The notes below the pieces were generated by a model. It had not been told where the DNA came from. It saw nothing but the letters and a program-made list of their open reading frames with translations, and searched no databases. Source: Pseudomonas asiatica (GTDB lineage: Bacteria > Pseudomonadota > Gammaproteobacteria > Pseudomonadales > Pseudomonadaceae). Taken from it: DNA of 64,000 nt. Positions 10,338-19,992 of the stretch are shown here, piece after piece. Within the stretch, counting starts at the first letter, position 1. The number at the start of each line of letters is the position of its first letter. The translations under genes and the position numbers were made by a program. Location of the stretch: positions 5,668,501 through 5,732,500 of the forward strand of contig NZ_CP157874.1 of the NCBI RefSeq assembly GCF_040214835.1, written 5' to 3'.

Positions 10338-10748
10338 TTACAGGTCGAAATCGCCCGCCGCTTCCGGCTGGTATTCCACTTCCAGCAGCTTCAGCTTGAG
10401 GGTCTTGCCCCCCGGTGCCGGCCAGTCGATCTGCGCGCCCACCGACAACCCCAGCAAGGCGCAACCGATCGGCGCCAGGATCGAGACCTTGCCTTCCGGC
10501 CCGGCATCCTTCGGATACACCAGGGTCAGGTGGTAGTCCTTGCCGCTGGCTTCCTCACGGCAGTGCACGCGCGAGTTCATGGTCACCACGCCAGCCGGGA
10601 CTTCCTCGTGACCGACCACCTGCTCGGCGCGGTCCAGCTCGTCCTGCAGGGCGAGCACACCCGGCGTACTCTCGTCGAGGCTGTCGATCAGACGCTCCAG
10701 ACGTTGTACGTCCAATCGGGTGAGGATGAGGGAAGGCTTGGTGCTCAT
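10338..10748 (-). CDS. rnk: Nucleoside diphosphate kinase regulator Rnk
   Basis: 136-residue GreA/GreB-like protein that binds RNA polymerase; the family affects Ndk and polysaccharide phenotypes. The N-terminal part is a short coiled coil (about residues 5-45). The C-terminal FKBP-like domain shows VTMNSRVHCRE, LVYPKDA and SILAPIGCALLGLSVG, all diagnostic. Start 10748 is used because MSTKPSLILTRLD is the usual beginning; an upstream in-frame ATG at 10784 would add 12 atypical residues. Confidence 0.92.
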   Translation of the reverse strand: MSTKPSLILTRLDVQRLERLIDSLDESTPGVLALQDELDRAEQVVGHEEVPAGVVTMNSRVHCREEASGKDYHLTLVYPKDAGPEGKVSILAPIGCALLGLSVGAQIDWPAPGGKTLKLKLLEVEYQPEAAGDFDL

Positions 10749-10797
10749 GATCCAGTCAGACTCCTTTGAACAGGCGGTTTTCATCGTGCAGATAAAG

Positions 10798-10824
10798 CAA
10801 AACCCCGCCCAAGGGCGGGGTTTG
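10798..10824 (-). terminator. Rho-independent terminator after the DUF1289 gene
   Basis: Perfect stem CCCCGCCC/GGGCGGGG with a short loop, followed on the minus strand by a T-rich run. It separates the cyaY-DUF1289 unit from rnk. Confidence 0.85.
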
Positions 10825-10894
10825 TGAAGGCTTTGGCGTCACCGACGCAGAACCCGACGTTACCACAGCCGGGTAAATACTCAAGCCCCTGCGA

Positions 10895-11119
10895 TCAGTG
10901 TGCCTTAGCCTGGTCGCGCAGGGCCTGGGCCTCGCGGCAGATCTGCCGGCGCCGTTCGTCATCGGCCGAACGCCATTCGCGGATGTGCTCGACATGCCGG
11001 TGGCAACCCGTGCAGACCCGCTGTTCGTCCAGCCGGCAAACGCTGATGCAGGGCGACGGTACTGCGGGGCTGACGTTGCTGTAGAGCGGCTTGGGCGGCC
11101 GGGCCTGGGTGCTGCTCAT
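10895..11119 (-). CDS. DUF1289 small zinc-ribbon-like protein
   Basis: 74 residues with the DUF1289 signature SPCISVCRLDEQRVCTGCHR, four cysteines in a CxxxC...CxxC arrangement suggesting metal binding. A charged helical C-terminus (HIREWRSADDERRRQI) follows. Function unknown. The ATG is one base from the cyaY stop codon, so the two are very likely cotranscribed and perhaps translationally coupled, which hints at an iron or Fe-S connection. Confidence 0.85.
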   Translation of the reverse strand: MSSTQARPPKPLYSNVSPAVPSPCISVCRLDEQRVCTGCHRHVEHIREWRSADDERRRQICREAQALRDQAKAH

Positions 11120-11120
11120 G

Positions 11121-11453
11121 TCAGATCTCGTCGAAGTCCAGCTTCTCGCCGGCCCGCTCCCAGACGATGCGCTCGAGCATTTCGCCCAGCAGCTCCTCGC
11201 TCTTCTCGCACACCCACTTGCCGCTGTCTTCGTCGTAGTCGAAGTGGAAACCGCCGGAACGGTCGGCCAGCCACAGCTGGCGCAGCGGCTCCTGGCGGCT
11301 GAAGATCAGCTGGGCGCCGCCTTCGAACTTGACGGTGAGGACGCCAGCGGAGTTCTCCATGTCCAGGTCCAGGCCGCTCTCGTCGAACAGGTCTTCCAGG
11401 GCCTGTTGGGTCGCGTCGACCAGATCATGGAAACGCGCTTCACTCAAACTCAT
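11121..11453 (-). CDS. cyaY: Iron donor protein CyaY (frataxin)
   Basis: Bacterial frataxin, 110 residues; binds iron and modulates IscS-dependent Fe-S assembly. The acidic first helix (FHDLVDATQQALEDLFDE) and the beta-sheet segments VLTVKFEGGAQLIFSRQEP and LWLADRSGGFHFDYD match the family. It is first in a two-gene unit with the DUF1289 gene, divergent from lppL. Confidence 0.93.
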   Translation of the reverse strand: MSLSEARFHDLVDATQQALEDLFDESGLDLDMENSAGVLTVKFEGGAQLIFSRQEPLRQLWLADRSGGFHFDYDEDSGKWVCEKSEELLGEMLERIVWERAGEKLDFDEI

Positions 11454-11548
11454 TGCAGGAACCTCGAAATTGGCTGCGTTACAGGCAAGCCCGGCAAGAT
11501 ACGGGCGCTTGCCGCCGAATGCAAAGGTTTAGCCGCTACCTTCACTTG

Positions 11549-11641
11549 CCCCTTCGCGGCTAAAGCCGCTCCCACAGGTACTGCACATGGCGTGAGGCCG
11601 ATGCGGTCGAGGTGGGAGCGGCTTCAGCCGCGAAAGGGCCC
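11549..11641. repeat. REP pair, GCTAAAGCC loop
   Basis: Inverted arms CGCGGCTAAAGCCGCTCCCACAG and GTGGGAGCGGCTTCAGCCGCG; the right arm differs by one base in its loop. It sits in the intergenic space between divergent cyaY and lppL, an unusual place for a REP. Confidence 0.85.
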
Positions 11642-11750
11642 TTGCAGGCGGTAAGAATAGCCCGCCAGGCGGGCCGGCCCTTGCATAGGCAAGCCGTCGG
11701 TCGCTCGGTATACTCGGGCGCAATACTGCATATTTCTAAGGATTTCACCC

Positions 11751-11957
11751 ATGAAGCGCCTGATTTCCTCCCTCGCGGCGCTGGTCGCTGTTGCCTGCCT
11801 CGTTTCGGCCTGCGGCCAGAAAGGCCCGCTGTATCTGCCAGAAGACGGCGATAACGGCAAAGCGCACAAGTCGCACCAGCACCAGCCAAAAGCCAAGCCG
11901 GCCCCGGTACAAGAACAGCAGCCGGAGCTCGAGCCCGAGCAGTCGCCAGCGCAGTAA
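11751..11957 (+). CDS. lppL: LptM/LppL-type small lipoprotein
   Basis: 68-residue lipoprotein. The signal peptide ends in a lipobox-like V-S-A-C with Cys21, followed immediately by the LptM motif CGQKGPLYLP. The family (E. coli YifL/LptM) assists oxidative maturation of the LptD LPS translocon. The remainder is low complexity, rich in His, Lys, Pro, Glu and Gln. It ends 9 bp before lysA, the standard Pseudomonas arrangement. Confidence 0.9.
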   Translation: MKRLISSLAALVAVACLVSACGQKGPLYLPEDGDNGKAHKSHQHQPKAKPAPVQEQQPELEPEQSPAQ

Positions 11958-11966
11958 GGAAACCAG

Positions 11967-13214
11967 ATGAACGCTTTCAACTACCGCGACGGCGAGCTGT
12001 TCGCGGAAGGCGTGGGCCTGTCGGCCATCGCCGAACGCTACGGCACCCCGACCTACGTGTACTCGCGCGCCCACATCGAGGCCCAGTACCGTAGCTACGC
12101 CGACGCCCTGCAAGGCACCGAGCACCTGGTGTGTTTCGCGGTCAAGGCCAACTCCAACCTCGGCGTACTGAACGTGCTGGCGCGCCTGGGCGCAGGCTTC
12201 GACATCGTCTCCGGCGGTGAGCTGGAGCGCGTGCTGGCCGCTGGCGGCCGTGCCGACCGCGTGGTGTTCTCCGGCGTCGGCAAGACCCGCGACGACATGC
12301 GCCGTGCCCTGGAAGTCGGCGTGCACTGCTTCAACGTCGAATCCACCGACGAACTGGAGCGCCTGCAAGTGGTGGCCGCCGAGATGGGCAAGGTTGCCCC
12401 GGTCTCACTGCGGGTCAACCCGGACGTCGACGCCGGCACCCACCCGTACATCTCCACCGGCCTGAAAGAGAACAAGTTCGGCATCGCCATCGCCGACGCC
12501 GAGGCCATCTACGTGCGTGCCGCGCAGCTGCCGAACCTGGAAGTGGTCGGTGTCGACTGCCACATCGGTTCGCAACTGACCACCGTCGAGCCTTTCCTCG
12601 ATGCCCTCGACCGCCTGCTGGTGCTGGTCGACCGCCTGGCCGAGTGCGGCATCCACCTGCGCCACCTGGACCTGGGTGGCGGTGTCGGCGTGCGTTACCG
12701 CGATGAGGAGCCGCCGCTGGTGGCCGACTACATCAAGGCGATCCGCGAGCGCGTCGGCGACCGCGACCTGGCCCTGGTGTTCGAGCCGGGCCGCTACATC
12801 GTGGCCAACGCTGGCGTCCTGCTGACTCGCGTGGAATACCTCAAGCACACCGAGCACAAGGACTTCGCCATCATCGATGCGGCGATGAACGACCTGATCC
12901 GCCCGGCCCTGTACCAGGCCTGGATGGGTGTCAGCGCGGTCAAGCCACGCGCAGGCGAAGGCCGTGCCTACGACCTGGTCGGCCCGATCTGCGAGACTGG
13001 CGACTTCCTCGGCAAGGACCGCGTGTTGAACCTGGCCGAAGGTGACCTGCTGGCCGTACAGTCCGCGGGCGCCTATGGTTTTGTCATGAGCTCCAACTAC
13101 AACACCCGTGGCCGTTGCGCTGAAATCCTGGTCGACGGCGACCAGGCCTTCGAAGTACGCCGCCGCGAGACCATCGCCGAATTGTACGCTGGCGAAAGCC
13201 TGCTGCCGGAGTAA
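11967..13214 (+). CDS. lysA: Diaminopimelate decarboxylase
   Basis: PLP enzyme catalysing the last step of lysine synthesis, meso-DAP to L-lysine; 415 residues. The PLP lysine is Lys60 in CFAVKANSN. The SGGEL motif, the HIGSQ motif, the glycine-rich GGGVGV loop and [11 protein letters not shown] follow in family order. It lies within the lppL-lysA-dapF run, 4 bp before dapF. Confidence 0.97.
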   Translation: MNAFNYRDGELFAEGVGLSAIAERYGTPTYVYSRAHIEAQYRSYADALQGTEHLVCFAVKANSNLGVLNVLARLGAGFDIVSGGELERVLAAGGRADRVVFSGVGKTRDDMRRALEVGVHCFNVESTDELERLQVVAAEMGKVAPVSLRVNPDVDAGTHPYISTGLKENKFGIAIADAEAIYVRAAQLPNLEVVGVDCHIGSQLTTVEPFLDALDRLLVLVDRLAECGIHLRHLDLGGGVGVRYRDEEPPLVADYIKAIRERVGDRDLALVFEPGRYIVANAGVLLTRVEYLKHTEHKDFAIIDAAMNDLIRPALYQAWMGVSAVKPRAGEGRAYDLVGPICETGDFLGKDRVLNLAEGDLLAVQSAGAYGFVMSSNYNTRGRCAEILVDGDQAFEVRRRETIAELYAGESLLPE

Positions 13215-13218
13215 GCCC

Positions 13219-14049
13219 ATGCTGCTGCGTTTTACCAAGATGCATGGGCTGGGCAACGACTTCATGGTCCTCGACCTGGTCAGCCAGCACGCGCACATCC
13301 AGCCCAAGCACGCCAAGCAATGGGGTGACCGCCACACCGGCATCGGCTTCGACCAGTTGCTGATCGTCGAGGCGCCGAGCAACCCGGAAGTGGACTTCCG
13401 CTACCGCATCTTCAATGCCGACGGCTCCGAGGTCGAGCAGTGCGGCAACGGTGCGCGCTGCTTCGCCCGCTTCGTGCTGGACAAGCGCCTGACCGCGAAA
13501 AAGCGCATCCGCGTGGAAACCAAGAGCGGCATCATAGAGCTGGACGTGCAGAACGACGGCCAGATCAGTGTCGACATGGGCCCACCGCGCTTCATCCCTG
13601 CCGAAATCCCCTTCGTCGCCGACGAGCAGGCGCTGAACTACCCACTGGAAGTCGACGGCCAGGTGCATTCGATTGCCGCCGTGTCCATGGGTAACCCGCA
13701 TGCCGTGCTGCGTGTCGACGACGTGCGTACCGCCCCTGTGCACCAGCTGGGCCCGAAGATCGAAAACCACCCACGCTTCCCGCAGCGGGTGAATGCCGGC
13801 TTCCTCCAGGTCATCGACCGCCACCGCGCCAACCTGCGTGTGTGGGAACGTGGTGCGGGCGAAACCCAGGCCTGCGGCACCGGCGCCTGCGCCGCCGCCG
13901 TGGCGGCGATCAGCCAGGGCTGGATGGACTCCCCGGTGTCCCTCGACCTGCCCGGTGGCCGCCTGCACATCGAATGGGCCGGCCCCGGCAAGCCCGTGGT
14001 GATGACCGGCCCGGCCGTACGCGTCTACGAAGGACAGGTTCGTCTCTAA
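13219..14049 (+). CDS. dapF: Diaminopimelate epimerase
   Basis: Interconverts LL-DAP and meso-DAP for lysine and peptidoglycan; 276 residues. The two catalytic cysteines are visible as Cys75 ([11 protein letters not shown]) and Cys219 ([10 protein letters not shown]). ATG 13219 gives the conserved [15 protein letters not shown] start; the frame is open upstream inside lysA. Immediately downstream of lysA, so the two enzymes acting on the same metabolite are cotranscribed. Confidence 0.97.
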   Translation: MLLRFTKMHGLGNDFMVLDLVSQHAHIQPKHAKQWGDRHTGIGFDQLLIVEAPSNPEVDFRYRIFNADGSEVEQCGNGARCFARFVLDKRLTAKKRIRVETKSGIIELDVQNDGQISVDMGPPRFIPAEIPFVADEQALNYPLEVDGQVHSIAAVSMGNPHAVLRVDDVRTAPVHQLGPKIENHPRFPQRVNAGFLQVIDRHRANLRVWERGAGETQACGTGACAAAVAAISQGWMDSPVSLDLPGGRLHIEWAGPGKPVVMTGPAVRVYEGQVRL

Positions 14050-14062
14050 GCGAGTAACCGCC

Positions 14063-14773
14063 ATGACCGATCAGCCCCAGGTTGTACCCCAGCAGTCCGC
14101 CGAGCTCGATGCCGAAGCGGTGGTCGCCTACCTGCGCGCCCACCCCACCTTCTTCGCCGAGCACGACGAGCTGCTGATCGAACAGCGCATCCCGCACCAG
14201 CGTGGCGACAGCGTGTCGCTGGTGGAGCGCCAGCTCAAGCTGCTGCGCGACCGCAACATCGAGATGCGCCACCGCCTGTCGCAACTGATGGACGTGGCCC
14301 GCGACAACGATCGGCTGTTCGACAAGACCCGCCGGCTGATCCTCGACCTGCTCGACGCCGGCAGCCTGGAAGAAGTGGTGATGGCGGTCGAAGACAGCCT
14401 GCGCCAGGAGTTCCAGGTGCCCTTCGTCAGCCTGATCCTGTTCGGCGAAAACGTCGCGCCGGTCGGGCGCTGGGTCAGCAACGCCGAAGCGCAGCAGGCC
14501 ATCGGTGCCCTGCTGGGCGGCGGCAAGACGGTCAGCGGCAACTTGCGCGAGCACGAGCTGGCCTTCCTGTTCGGTGAAGAACAGCGCCGGGAAGTGGGCT
14601 CCAGCGCCGTGGCTGCCCTGGAATACCAGGGTCTGCACGGGGTGCTGGCGATCGGCAGCCGCGACCCGCAACACTACAAGAGCAGCGTCGGCACCTTGTT
14701 CCTTGGCTACATTGCCGAGGTGCTTGGCCGCGTTGTGCCACGCGTTACCCAGACCCTGCGCCCGGTACGCTGA
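14063..14773 (+). CDS. DUF484 family protein
   Basis: 236 residues, recognised by its fixed place between dapF and xerC and by its layout. An N-terminal helical motif ([19 protein letters not shown]) and coiled coil are followed by a GAF-like domain from about residue 85. No catalytic residues can be assigned and the function is unknown. Its stop overlaps the xerC start by one base (TGATG), implying translational coupling. Confidence 0.85.
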   Translation: MTDQPQVVPQQSAELDAEAVVAYLRAHPTFFAEHDELLIEQRIPHQRGDSVSLVERQLKLLRDRNIEMRHRLSQLMDVARDNDRLFDKTRRLILDLLDAGSLEEVVMAVEDSLRQEFQVPFVSLILFGENVAPVGRWVSNAEAQQAIGALLGGGKTVSGNLREHELAFLFGEEQRREVGSSAVAALEYQGLHGVLAIGSRDPQHYKSSVGTLFLGYIAEVLGRVVPRVTQTLRPVR

Positions 14774-15672
14774 TGGAACGCCAGCTGGAGGCTTATTGCG
14801 CACACCTGCGCAACGAGCGCCAGGTGTCCGAGCACACCCTGCTGGGCTACCGTCGCGACCTGGACAAGGTGGTCGCCTACTGCAAGGAGCACGGCATTGC
14901 CGGTTGGCAGGCGCTGCAGATCCAGCAACTGCGCCAGCTGATCGCCCGCCAGCACCACCACGGCCAGTCCTCGCGCAGCCTGGCCCGGCTACTGTCGGCG
15001 GTGCGTGGCCTGTACCGCTATCTCAACCGCGAAGGCCTGTGCCAGCACGACCCGGCCAGCGGCCTGAGCGCGCCCAAGGGCGAACGCCGGCTGCCCAAGG
15101 TGCTGGACACCGACCGCGCCCTGCAACTGCTCGATGGCGGTGTCGACGATGACTTCATCGCCCGTCGCGATCAGGCCATCCTCGAACTGTTCTATTCGTC
15201 GGGCCTGCGCCTGTCCGAGCTGACCAACCTCGACCTCGATCACCTCGACCTCGCCGCCGGCCTGGTGCAGGTGCTGGGCAAGGGCGGCAAGGCCCGCGTG
15301 CTGCCGGTCGGCCGCAAGGCCCGCGAAGCCTTGCAGGCCTGGTACCGCCTGCGCGGCATCGGCAACCCGCGCGACCGCGCGGTGTTCATCACCCGCCAGG
15401 GCAACCGCATCAGCCCACGGGCCGTTCAGCAACGGGTGAAGGCAGCCGGTGAGCGCGAGCTGGGCCAGCACCTGCACCCACACATGCTTCGCCATTCCTT
15501 CGCCAGCCACGTGCTGGAATCGTCCCAGGACCTGCGCGCAGTGCAAGAGATGCTCGGCCATGCCGACATCGGCACCACGCAGATCTATACCCACCTGGAC
15601 TTCCAGCACCTGGCCGCGGTGTACGACAGCGCCCACCCTCGGGCCAAACGCAGCAAAGGCACAGACTCATGA
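14773..15672 (+). CDS. xerC: Tyrosine recombinase XerC
   Basis: Resolves chromosome dimers at dif with XerD. 299 residues with an N-terminal SAM-like core-binding domain and the C-terminal catalytic domain. Active-site residues are in place: Arg146, Lys170, His237, Arg240, His263 and the nucleophile Tyr272 (TQIYTHLD). Located in the dapF-DUF484-xerC-HAD series as in E. coli and other pseudomonads, so it is housekeeping XerC and not a mobile integrase. Confidence 0.96.
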   Translation: MERQLEAYCAHLRNERQVSEHTLLGYRRDLDKVVAYCKEHGIAGWQALQIQQLRQLIARQHHHGQSSRSLARLLSAVRGLYRYLNREGLCQHDPASGLSAPKGERRLPKVLDTDRALQLLDGGVDDDFIARRDQAILELFYSSGLRLSELTNLDLDHLDLAAGLVQVLGKGGKARVLPVGRKAREALQAWYRLRGIGNPRDRAVFITRQGNRISPRAVQQRVKAAGERELGQHLHPHMLRHSFASHVLESSQDLRAVQEMLGHADIGTTQIYTHLDFQHLAAVYDSAHPRAKRSKGTDS

Positions 15673-16364
15673 GCATCAAGCTGATCACCTTCGACCTCGA
15701 CGACACCCTGTGGGATACCGCGCCGGTGATTGCCAGCGCGGAAGTCGTGCTGCGCGACTGGCTCGAAGCCAACGCCCCAATCCTTGGCGGCGTGCCGGTG
15801 GAGCACCTGTTCGCCATTCGCGAGCGCCTGGTGCAAGCTGAACCCGGCCTGAAGCACCGCATCAGCGCCCTGCGCCGACGGGTGCTGTTCCATGCCCTGG
15901 AAGAAGTCGGCTACAGCGAAAAGCATGCGCAGGAGCTGGCCAACGAAGGTTTCGAAGTATTCCTGCATGCCCGTCACCAGGTGGAGATCTTCCCGGAGGT
16001 ACAGCCGGTGCTGGAGATCCTGCGCCATCACTACACCTTGGGCGTGGTCACCAACGGCAATGCCGACGTGAGCCGGCTGGGGCTGGCGGACTATTTCCGC
16101 TTTGCCCTGTGTGCCGAGGACCTCGGCATCGGCAAGCCGGACCCGGCGCCGTTCCTCGAAGCCCTGCGCCGCGGCGACGTGGAAGCCAGCGCGGCGGTGC
16201 ACATCGGTGACCACCCGGGCGATGACATCGCCGGCGCCCAGCGCGCCGGGCTGCGTGCGGTGTGGTTCAACCCGCAGGGCAAGGCGTGGGCAGGCGAACA
16301 GGCGCCTGATGCCGAGATCCAGCGCCTGTCGCAGTTACCCGACATCCTCGCGCGCTGGCGCTGA
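15669..16364 (+). CDS. HAD family hydrolase (YigB-like)
   Basis: 231-residue haloacid-dehalogenase phosphatase. Motif I is FDLDDTLWD (first Asp nucleophile) and motif II is the VVTNGNAD segment. Motif III/IV are the Lys in IGKPDPAPF and [13 protein letters not shown]. Position after xerC matches yigB of E. coli, an FMN phosphatase, but substrate specificity cannot be read from sequence. Its ATG overlaps the xerC stop by 4 bp. Last gene of the operon, followed by a REP pair. Confidence 0.88.
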   Translation: MSIKLITFDLDDTLWDTAPVIASAEVVLRDWLEANAPILGGVPVEHLFAIRERLVQAEPGLKHRISALRRRVLFHALEEVGYSEKHAQELANEGFEVFLHARHQVEIFPEVQPVLEILRHHYTLGVVTNGNADVSRLGLADYFRFALCAEDLGIGKPDPAPFLEALRRGDVEASAAVHIGDHPGDDIAGAQRAGLRAVWFNPQGKAWAGEQAPDAEIQRLSQLPDILARWR

Positions 16365-16401
16365 CAGGTACTGCACAGCCCTCGAGGCCTGCGCGGCCCG
16401 T

Positions 16402-16521
16402 TGTAGGAGCGGCCTTGTGTCGCGAAAGGGCTGCGAAGCAGCCCCAGCAATTCGTGCATCTACGCGAAAACCCTGGGGCTGCTTCGCAGCCCTTTCGCGA
16501 CACAAGGCCGCTCCTACAGGG
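16402..16521. repeat. REP pair, type B arms
   Basis: Two inverted type B units with GGGCTGCGAAGCAGCCC and GGGGCTGCTTCGCAGCCC hairpins. It lies between the convergent HAD gene and sutA. Confidence 0.87.
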
Positions 16522-16550
16522 ACCGCGTCAACCTGGCCTGAACAGCAGGC

Positions 16551-16584
16551 ACAAAAAAGCCCGCAGCGACGGCGGGCTTTTTTT
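16551..16584 (-). terminator. Rho-independent terminator of sutA
   Basis: Stem AAGCCCGC/GCGGGCTT with a short loop and long flanking A and T runs. The minus-strand T run follows sutA, and the mirror symmetry lets it also stop plus-strand transcripts from the xerC operon. Confidence 0.85.
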
Positions 16585-16595
16585 CGATCAGCCAC

Positions 16596-16925
16596 TCAGA
16601 TAGGGCGGCTGCCGTACTTGTTGTCCGGTTTCTTGGGCGGGTCGGCGACCACGTTGGCCTCGACTTCCTGAACCTTGCCGCCGCGAGCGAGGAACTCTTC
16701 CATGGCCTTGGCCAGGGCGTCACGCTCCTTCTGCTTGGCTTCCATGCTCGGCATCTCGTCTACCGAGACCGCGGCCTTGGATTTGCCCTTGGCAGCGGGT
16801 GCCGGGCTGCTGTCGTCATCGCCAGCGTCTTCGGCGCCGTCATCAGCTGCCGCTTCGAGGCCTTCATCGCCCTCGTCTTCGTCGCCTACTTCGAGGTCAT
16901 CATTTTCCAGATCGTCGTCGCTCAT
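16596..16925 (-). CDS. sutA: Transcriptional regulator SutA
   Basis: 109-residue RNA polymerase-binding protein known from slow-growing P. aeruginosa. It boosts transcription of ribosomal and housekeeping genes during starvation. Features: a very acidic, disordered N-terminus (residues 1-50, runs of D/E), a conserved helix (EAKQKERDALAKAMEEFLARGG), and the C-terminal tail ADPPKKPDNKYGSRPI. Identified by these segments and its position next to amtB-glnK. The upstream region is long and highly structured. Confidence 0.85.
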   Translation of the reverse strand: MSDDDLENDDLEVGDEDEGDEGLEAAADDGAEDAGDDDSSPAPAAKGKSKAAVSVDEMPSMEAKQKERDALAKAMEEFLARGGKVQEVEANVVADPPKKPDNKYGSRPI

Positions 16926-17114
16926 GTTCTACCTCATGACTTGCGAAAAGCAGGTTAGTTATAGACCAGTGCAGCCGTAGACCGGCAGCCACCAGTGAAA
17001 ATTCAACTGGCCGTGGGTTAGGCCACTGCCCTAGGGTCGGCGCTCCTGATGGGAGGCGGCACCCAGCAGGCCCTGCTCCTGGCAGGACCTGACAAATCCT
17101 TTAGCCCCTGCTGG

Positions 17115-17159
17115 CCACACGCTATTGGCAAGCCTAGCAAAGGCTGGCGAAGCGTGTGG
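17115..17159 (-). other. Long stable hairpin in the sutA upstream region
   Basis: Outer stem CCACACGCT/AGCGTGTGG (9 bp) encloses a second stem AGCCT/AGGCT with extra pairing, 45 nt in all. No T run follows, so it is not a classical terminator. It may be a leader RNA structure for sutA, about 190 bp upstream of the start codon. Apart from this and the amtB terminator, the 16926-17310 interval shows no gene. Confidence 0.45.
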
Positions 17160-17310
17160 ACTACTCGTCAAACACCCTTCGGCGCGCATTCTAGCGCGCC
17201 AGCAGAAAAAGCAAAGCACCATGAATGCTCTGCGTTTTGTAAGATTTCCGCCTACGTCGCGAACGTGTCGGATAAACCGTTTGCCGTGCGGGAAATGCTA
17301 AAAATCTGGC

Positions 17311-17334
17311 AAAAAAATGCCCGGCAAGCCGGGC
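17311..17334 (-). terminator. Rho-independent terminator of glnK-amtB
   Basis: GCCCGGC/GCCGGGC stem with a 2-nt loop, followed on the minus strand by A then seven T. It lies 20 bp past the amtB stop. Confidence 0.9.
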
Positions 17335-17354
17335 AAGTTTTTACCGCGTCGCAG

Positions 17355-18686
17355 TTACAGGTTGTAGCCGCGCTCGTTGTGCTGAGCCAGGTCGAGGCCG
17401 ACCGACTCTTCTTCTTCGCTGACCCGCAGGCCCATCACCACATCCAGCACCTTGAGGATCACGTAGGTGACGATGGCGGTGTAGACCACGGTGAAGATCA
17501 CGCCCTTGGCCTGGATCCAGACCTGCATGCCGATGTCGGTGACGGCACCGAAGCCGCCCAGCGCCGGGGCTGCGAACACGCCGGTGAGGATGGCGCCGAT
17601 GATACCGCCGATGCCGTGCACGCCGAAGGCATCCAGCGAGTCGTCATAGCCCAGCTTGCGCTTGAGGCTGGTGGCGCAGAAGTAGCAGACCACACCCGAG
17701 ACCAGGCCGATCACCAGGGCGCCCATCGGGCCTACGGTACCGGCAGCCGGGGTGATGGCGACCAGGCCGGCGACCACGCCCGATGCGATGCCCAGGGCGC
17801 TCGGCTTACCGTGGCCGATCCACTCGGCGAACATCCAGCCCAGGGCCGCGGCGGCGGTGGCGATCTGGGTCACCAGCATGGCCATGCCGGCGGTGCCGTT
17901 GGCGGCAGCGGCAGAGCCTGCGTTGAAGCCGAACCAGCCGATCCACAGCATGGCCGCGCCCATCAGGGTGTAGCCCAGGTTGTGCGGGGCCATCGGGGTG
18001 GTCGGGTAGCCCTTGCGCTTGCCCAGCACCAGGCAGCAGACCAGGCCAGCGATACCGGCGTTGATGTGCACCACGGTGCCGCCGGCGAAGTCCAGCACGC
18101 CCCAGTCCCACATCAGTGCACCGTCACCGCTCCAGACCATGTGCGCGATCGGCGCGTAGACCAGGGTGAACCAGATGCCCATGAACACCAGCATCGCGGA
18201 GAACTTCATGCGCTCGGCGAAGGCACCGACGATCAGCGCCGGGGTGATGATGGCGAAGGTCATCTGGAAGGTGATGAATACCGCTTCAGGGAACAGCGCG
18301 GCAGCCGAGGTCAGGTTCGAGGGCGTGACGCCGCTGAGGAACGCCTTGGAGAACCCGCCGACGAAGGAATTGAAGTTGAGCACGCCCTTTTCCATACCAG
18401 TGGTATCGAAGGCCATGCTGTAGCCGTAGACGACCCAGAGAATGCTCATCAGGCCAGTGATTGCAAAGCACTGCATCATCACCGACAGCACGTTCTTGGA
18501 ACGCACCATGCCGCCATAGAACAGGGCCAGGCCCGGAATGGTCATGAACAGCACCAGCGCCGTTGCGGTCAGCATCCAGGCGGTGTCGCCGGAGTTCAGC
18601 GCTGGGGCAGCTTCCTCTGCCAGGGCAAGCCCGGGCATTACGAGGGACAATAGGGCTCCTAGCCCTGCGATCTTACGCAGAGTCAT
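17355..18686 (-). CDS. amtB: Ammonium transporter AmtB
   Basis: Inner-membrane ammonium channel, 443 residues: a cleavable signal peptide (to about residue 23, ALA-EE) and eleven predicted transmembrane helices. The family signature (DFAGGTVVHINAGIAGL) holds one pore histidine, and the second is in the AFGVHGIGG segment. It is the second gene behind glnK; GlnK blocks the channel when nitrogen is plentiful. The unit reads from a sigma-54 promoter upstream of glnK. Confidence 0.96.
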   Translation of the reverse strand: MTLRKIAGLGALLSLVMPGLALAEEAAPALNSGDTAWMLTATALVLFMTIPGLALFYGGMVRSKNVLSVMMQCFAITGLMSILWVVYGYSMAFDTTGMEKGVLNFNSFVGGFSKAFLSGVTPSNLTSAAALFPEAVFITFQMTFAIITPALIVGAFAERMKFSAMLVFMGIWFTLVYAPIAHMVWSGDGALMWDWGVLDFAGGTVVHINAGIAGLVCCLVLGKRKGYPTTPMAPHNLGYTLMGAAMLWIGWFGFNAGSAAAANGTAGMAMLVTQIATAAAALGWMFAEWIGHGKPSALGIASGVVAGLVAITPAAGTVGPMGALVIGLVSGVVCYFCATSLKRKLGYDDSLDAFGVHGIGGIIGAILTGVFAAPALGGFGAVTDIGMQVWIQAKGVIFTVVYTAIVTYVILKVLDVVMGLRVSEEEESVGLDLAQHNERGYNL

Positions 18687-18732
18687 GTTGTTTTCTCCTG
18701 GGGCGTTGGGTTTGGTGAGGCTTTGTTGCTGC

Positions 18733-19275
<543 letters not shown>

Positions 19276-19320
19276 TTATGTGAATCAGTCGGGATTGGCC
19301 AGTCGCCAGCATGCGAAACA

Positions 19321-19337
19321 TGCACAATTTCGGTGCA
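19321..19337. promoter_or_regulatory. NtrC binding site, promoter-proximal
   Basis: TGCACAATTTCGGTGCA is a 17-bp dyad matching the TGCAC-N7-GTGCA NtrC consensus. It is centred about 110 bp upstream of the predicted sigma-54 start. Confidence 0.75.
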
Positions 19338-19353
19338 TCCCGGCCTGGCGCAT

Positions 19354-19370
19354 TGCTCGAAAAATGTGCA
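19354..19370. promoter_or_regulatory. NtrC binding site, promoter-distal
   Basis: TGCTCGAAAAATGTGCA has one good half-site and one weaker half. It is centred 33 bp (about three helical turns) from the proximal site, the classic paired enhancer geometry. Confidence 0.6.
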
Positions 19371-19392
19371 GTTTCAGAGGTGCGCTGCTTTC

Positions 19393-19510
19393 TGTAGGAG
19401 CGGCCTTGTGTCGCGATAGGGGTGCGAAGCGCCCCCACGATTTGTGCCTGGATACTGATATCGCTGGGGCCGCTGTGCGGCCCTTTCGCGACACAAGGCC
19501 GCTCCTACAC
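19393..19510. repeat. REP pair, type B arms
   Basis: Inverted type B units between the NtrC enhancer of glnK and the divergent ubiK. It may insulate the two promoters. Confidence 0.85.
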
Positions 19511-19586
19511 AAGCCCGCGACCGGATCAGATGCGCATGTGTGCGTGCTACACTGCCGGCCATTTCCCAGTATCAGTGGACAGCCCC

Positions 19587-19853
19587 ATGCTCGCGCCCAA
19601 AGCCCTTCTCGATGCCCTGAGCGACCAGGCCTCGCGCCTGTTCAGCAGCGATACCGCCCAGCCCCGCGCCGAACTGGAAAGCCAGTTCAAGGTGCTGATG
19701 CAAGGTGCCTTCAGCAAGCTGGACCTGGTCAGCCGCGAAGAATTCGACAGCCAGATGGTCGTCCTGGCGCGCACCCGCGCACGCCTCGAAGCCCTGGAAA
19801 AACAGGTAGCCGAACTGGAAGCACGGCTGAATCCAGCCCCGCAGGATGAATGA
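19587..19853 (+). CDS. ubiK: Ubiquinone biosynthesis accessory factor UbiK (BMFP family)
   Basis: 88-residue BMFP/YqiC-type protein that helps the UbiJ-containing ubiquinone-synthesis complex. The second half is a continuous coiled coil (LDLVSREEFDSQMVVLARTR onward to the end). Start 19587 matches the usual MLAPKALLDAL; the frame is open upstream through the REP. Divergent from glnK. Confidence 0.88.
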   Translation: MLAPKALLDALSDQASRLFSSDTAQPRAELESQFKVLMQGAFSKLDLVSREEFDSQMVVLARTRARLEALEKQVAELEARLNPAPQDE

Positions 19854-19992
19854 ATGCGCAAGGGCATGAAAATACAGGGTAACGCCCTAGCCTGAAAAAC
19901 CACGACGCACACTTGTAGCTCCGGCCCGGGCCGCGCTGGCTATGCTTGCAAAGCCGCAGGAAGCGGCCCTTTTCAGCGACAACGGAGCGTCC

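Noticed and set aside
17049-18653. 534-codon frame opposite amtB
   Set aside because: Antisense shadow of amtB; no start context and no recognisable domain, and it runs through the amtB terminator.
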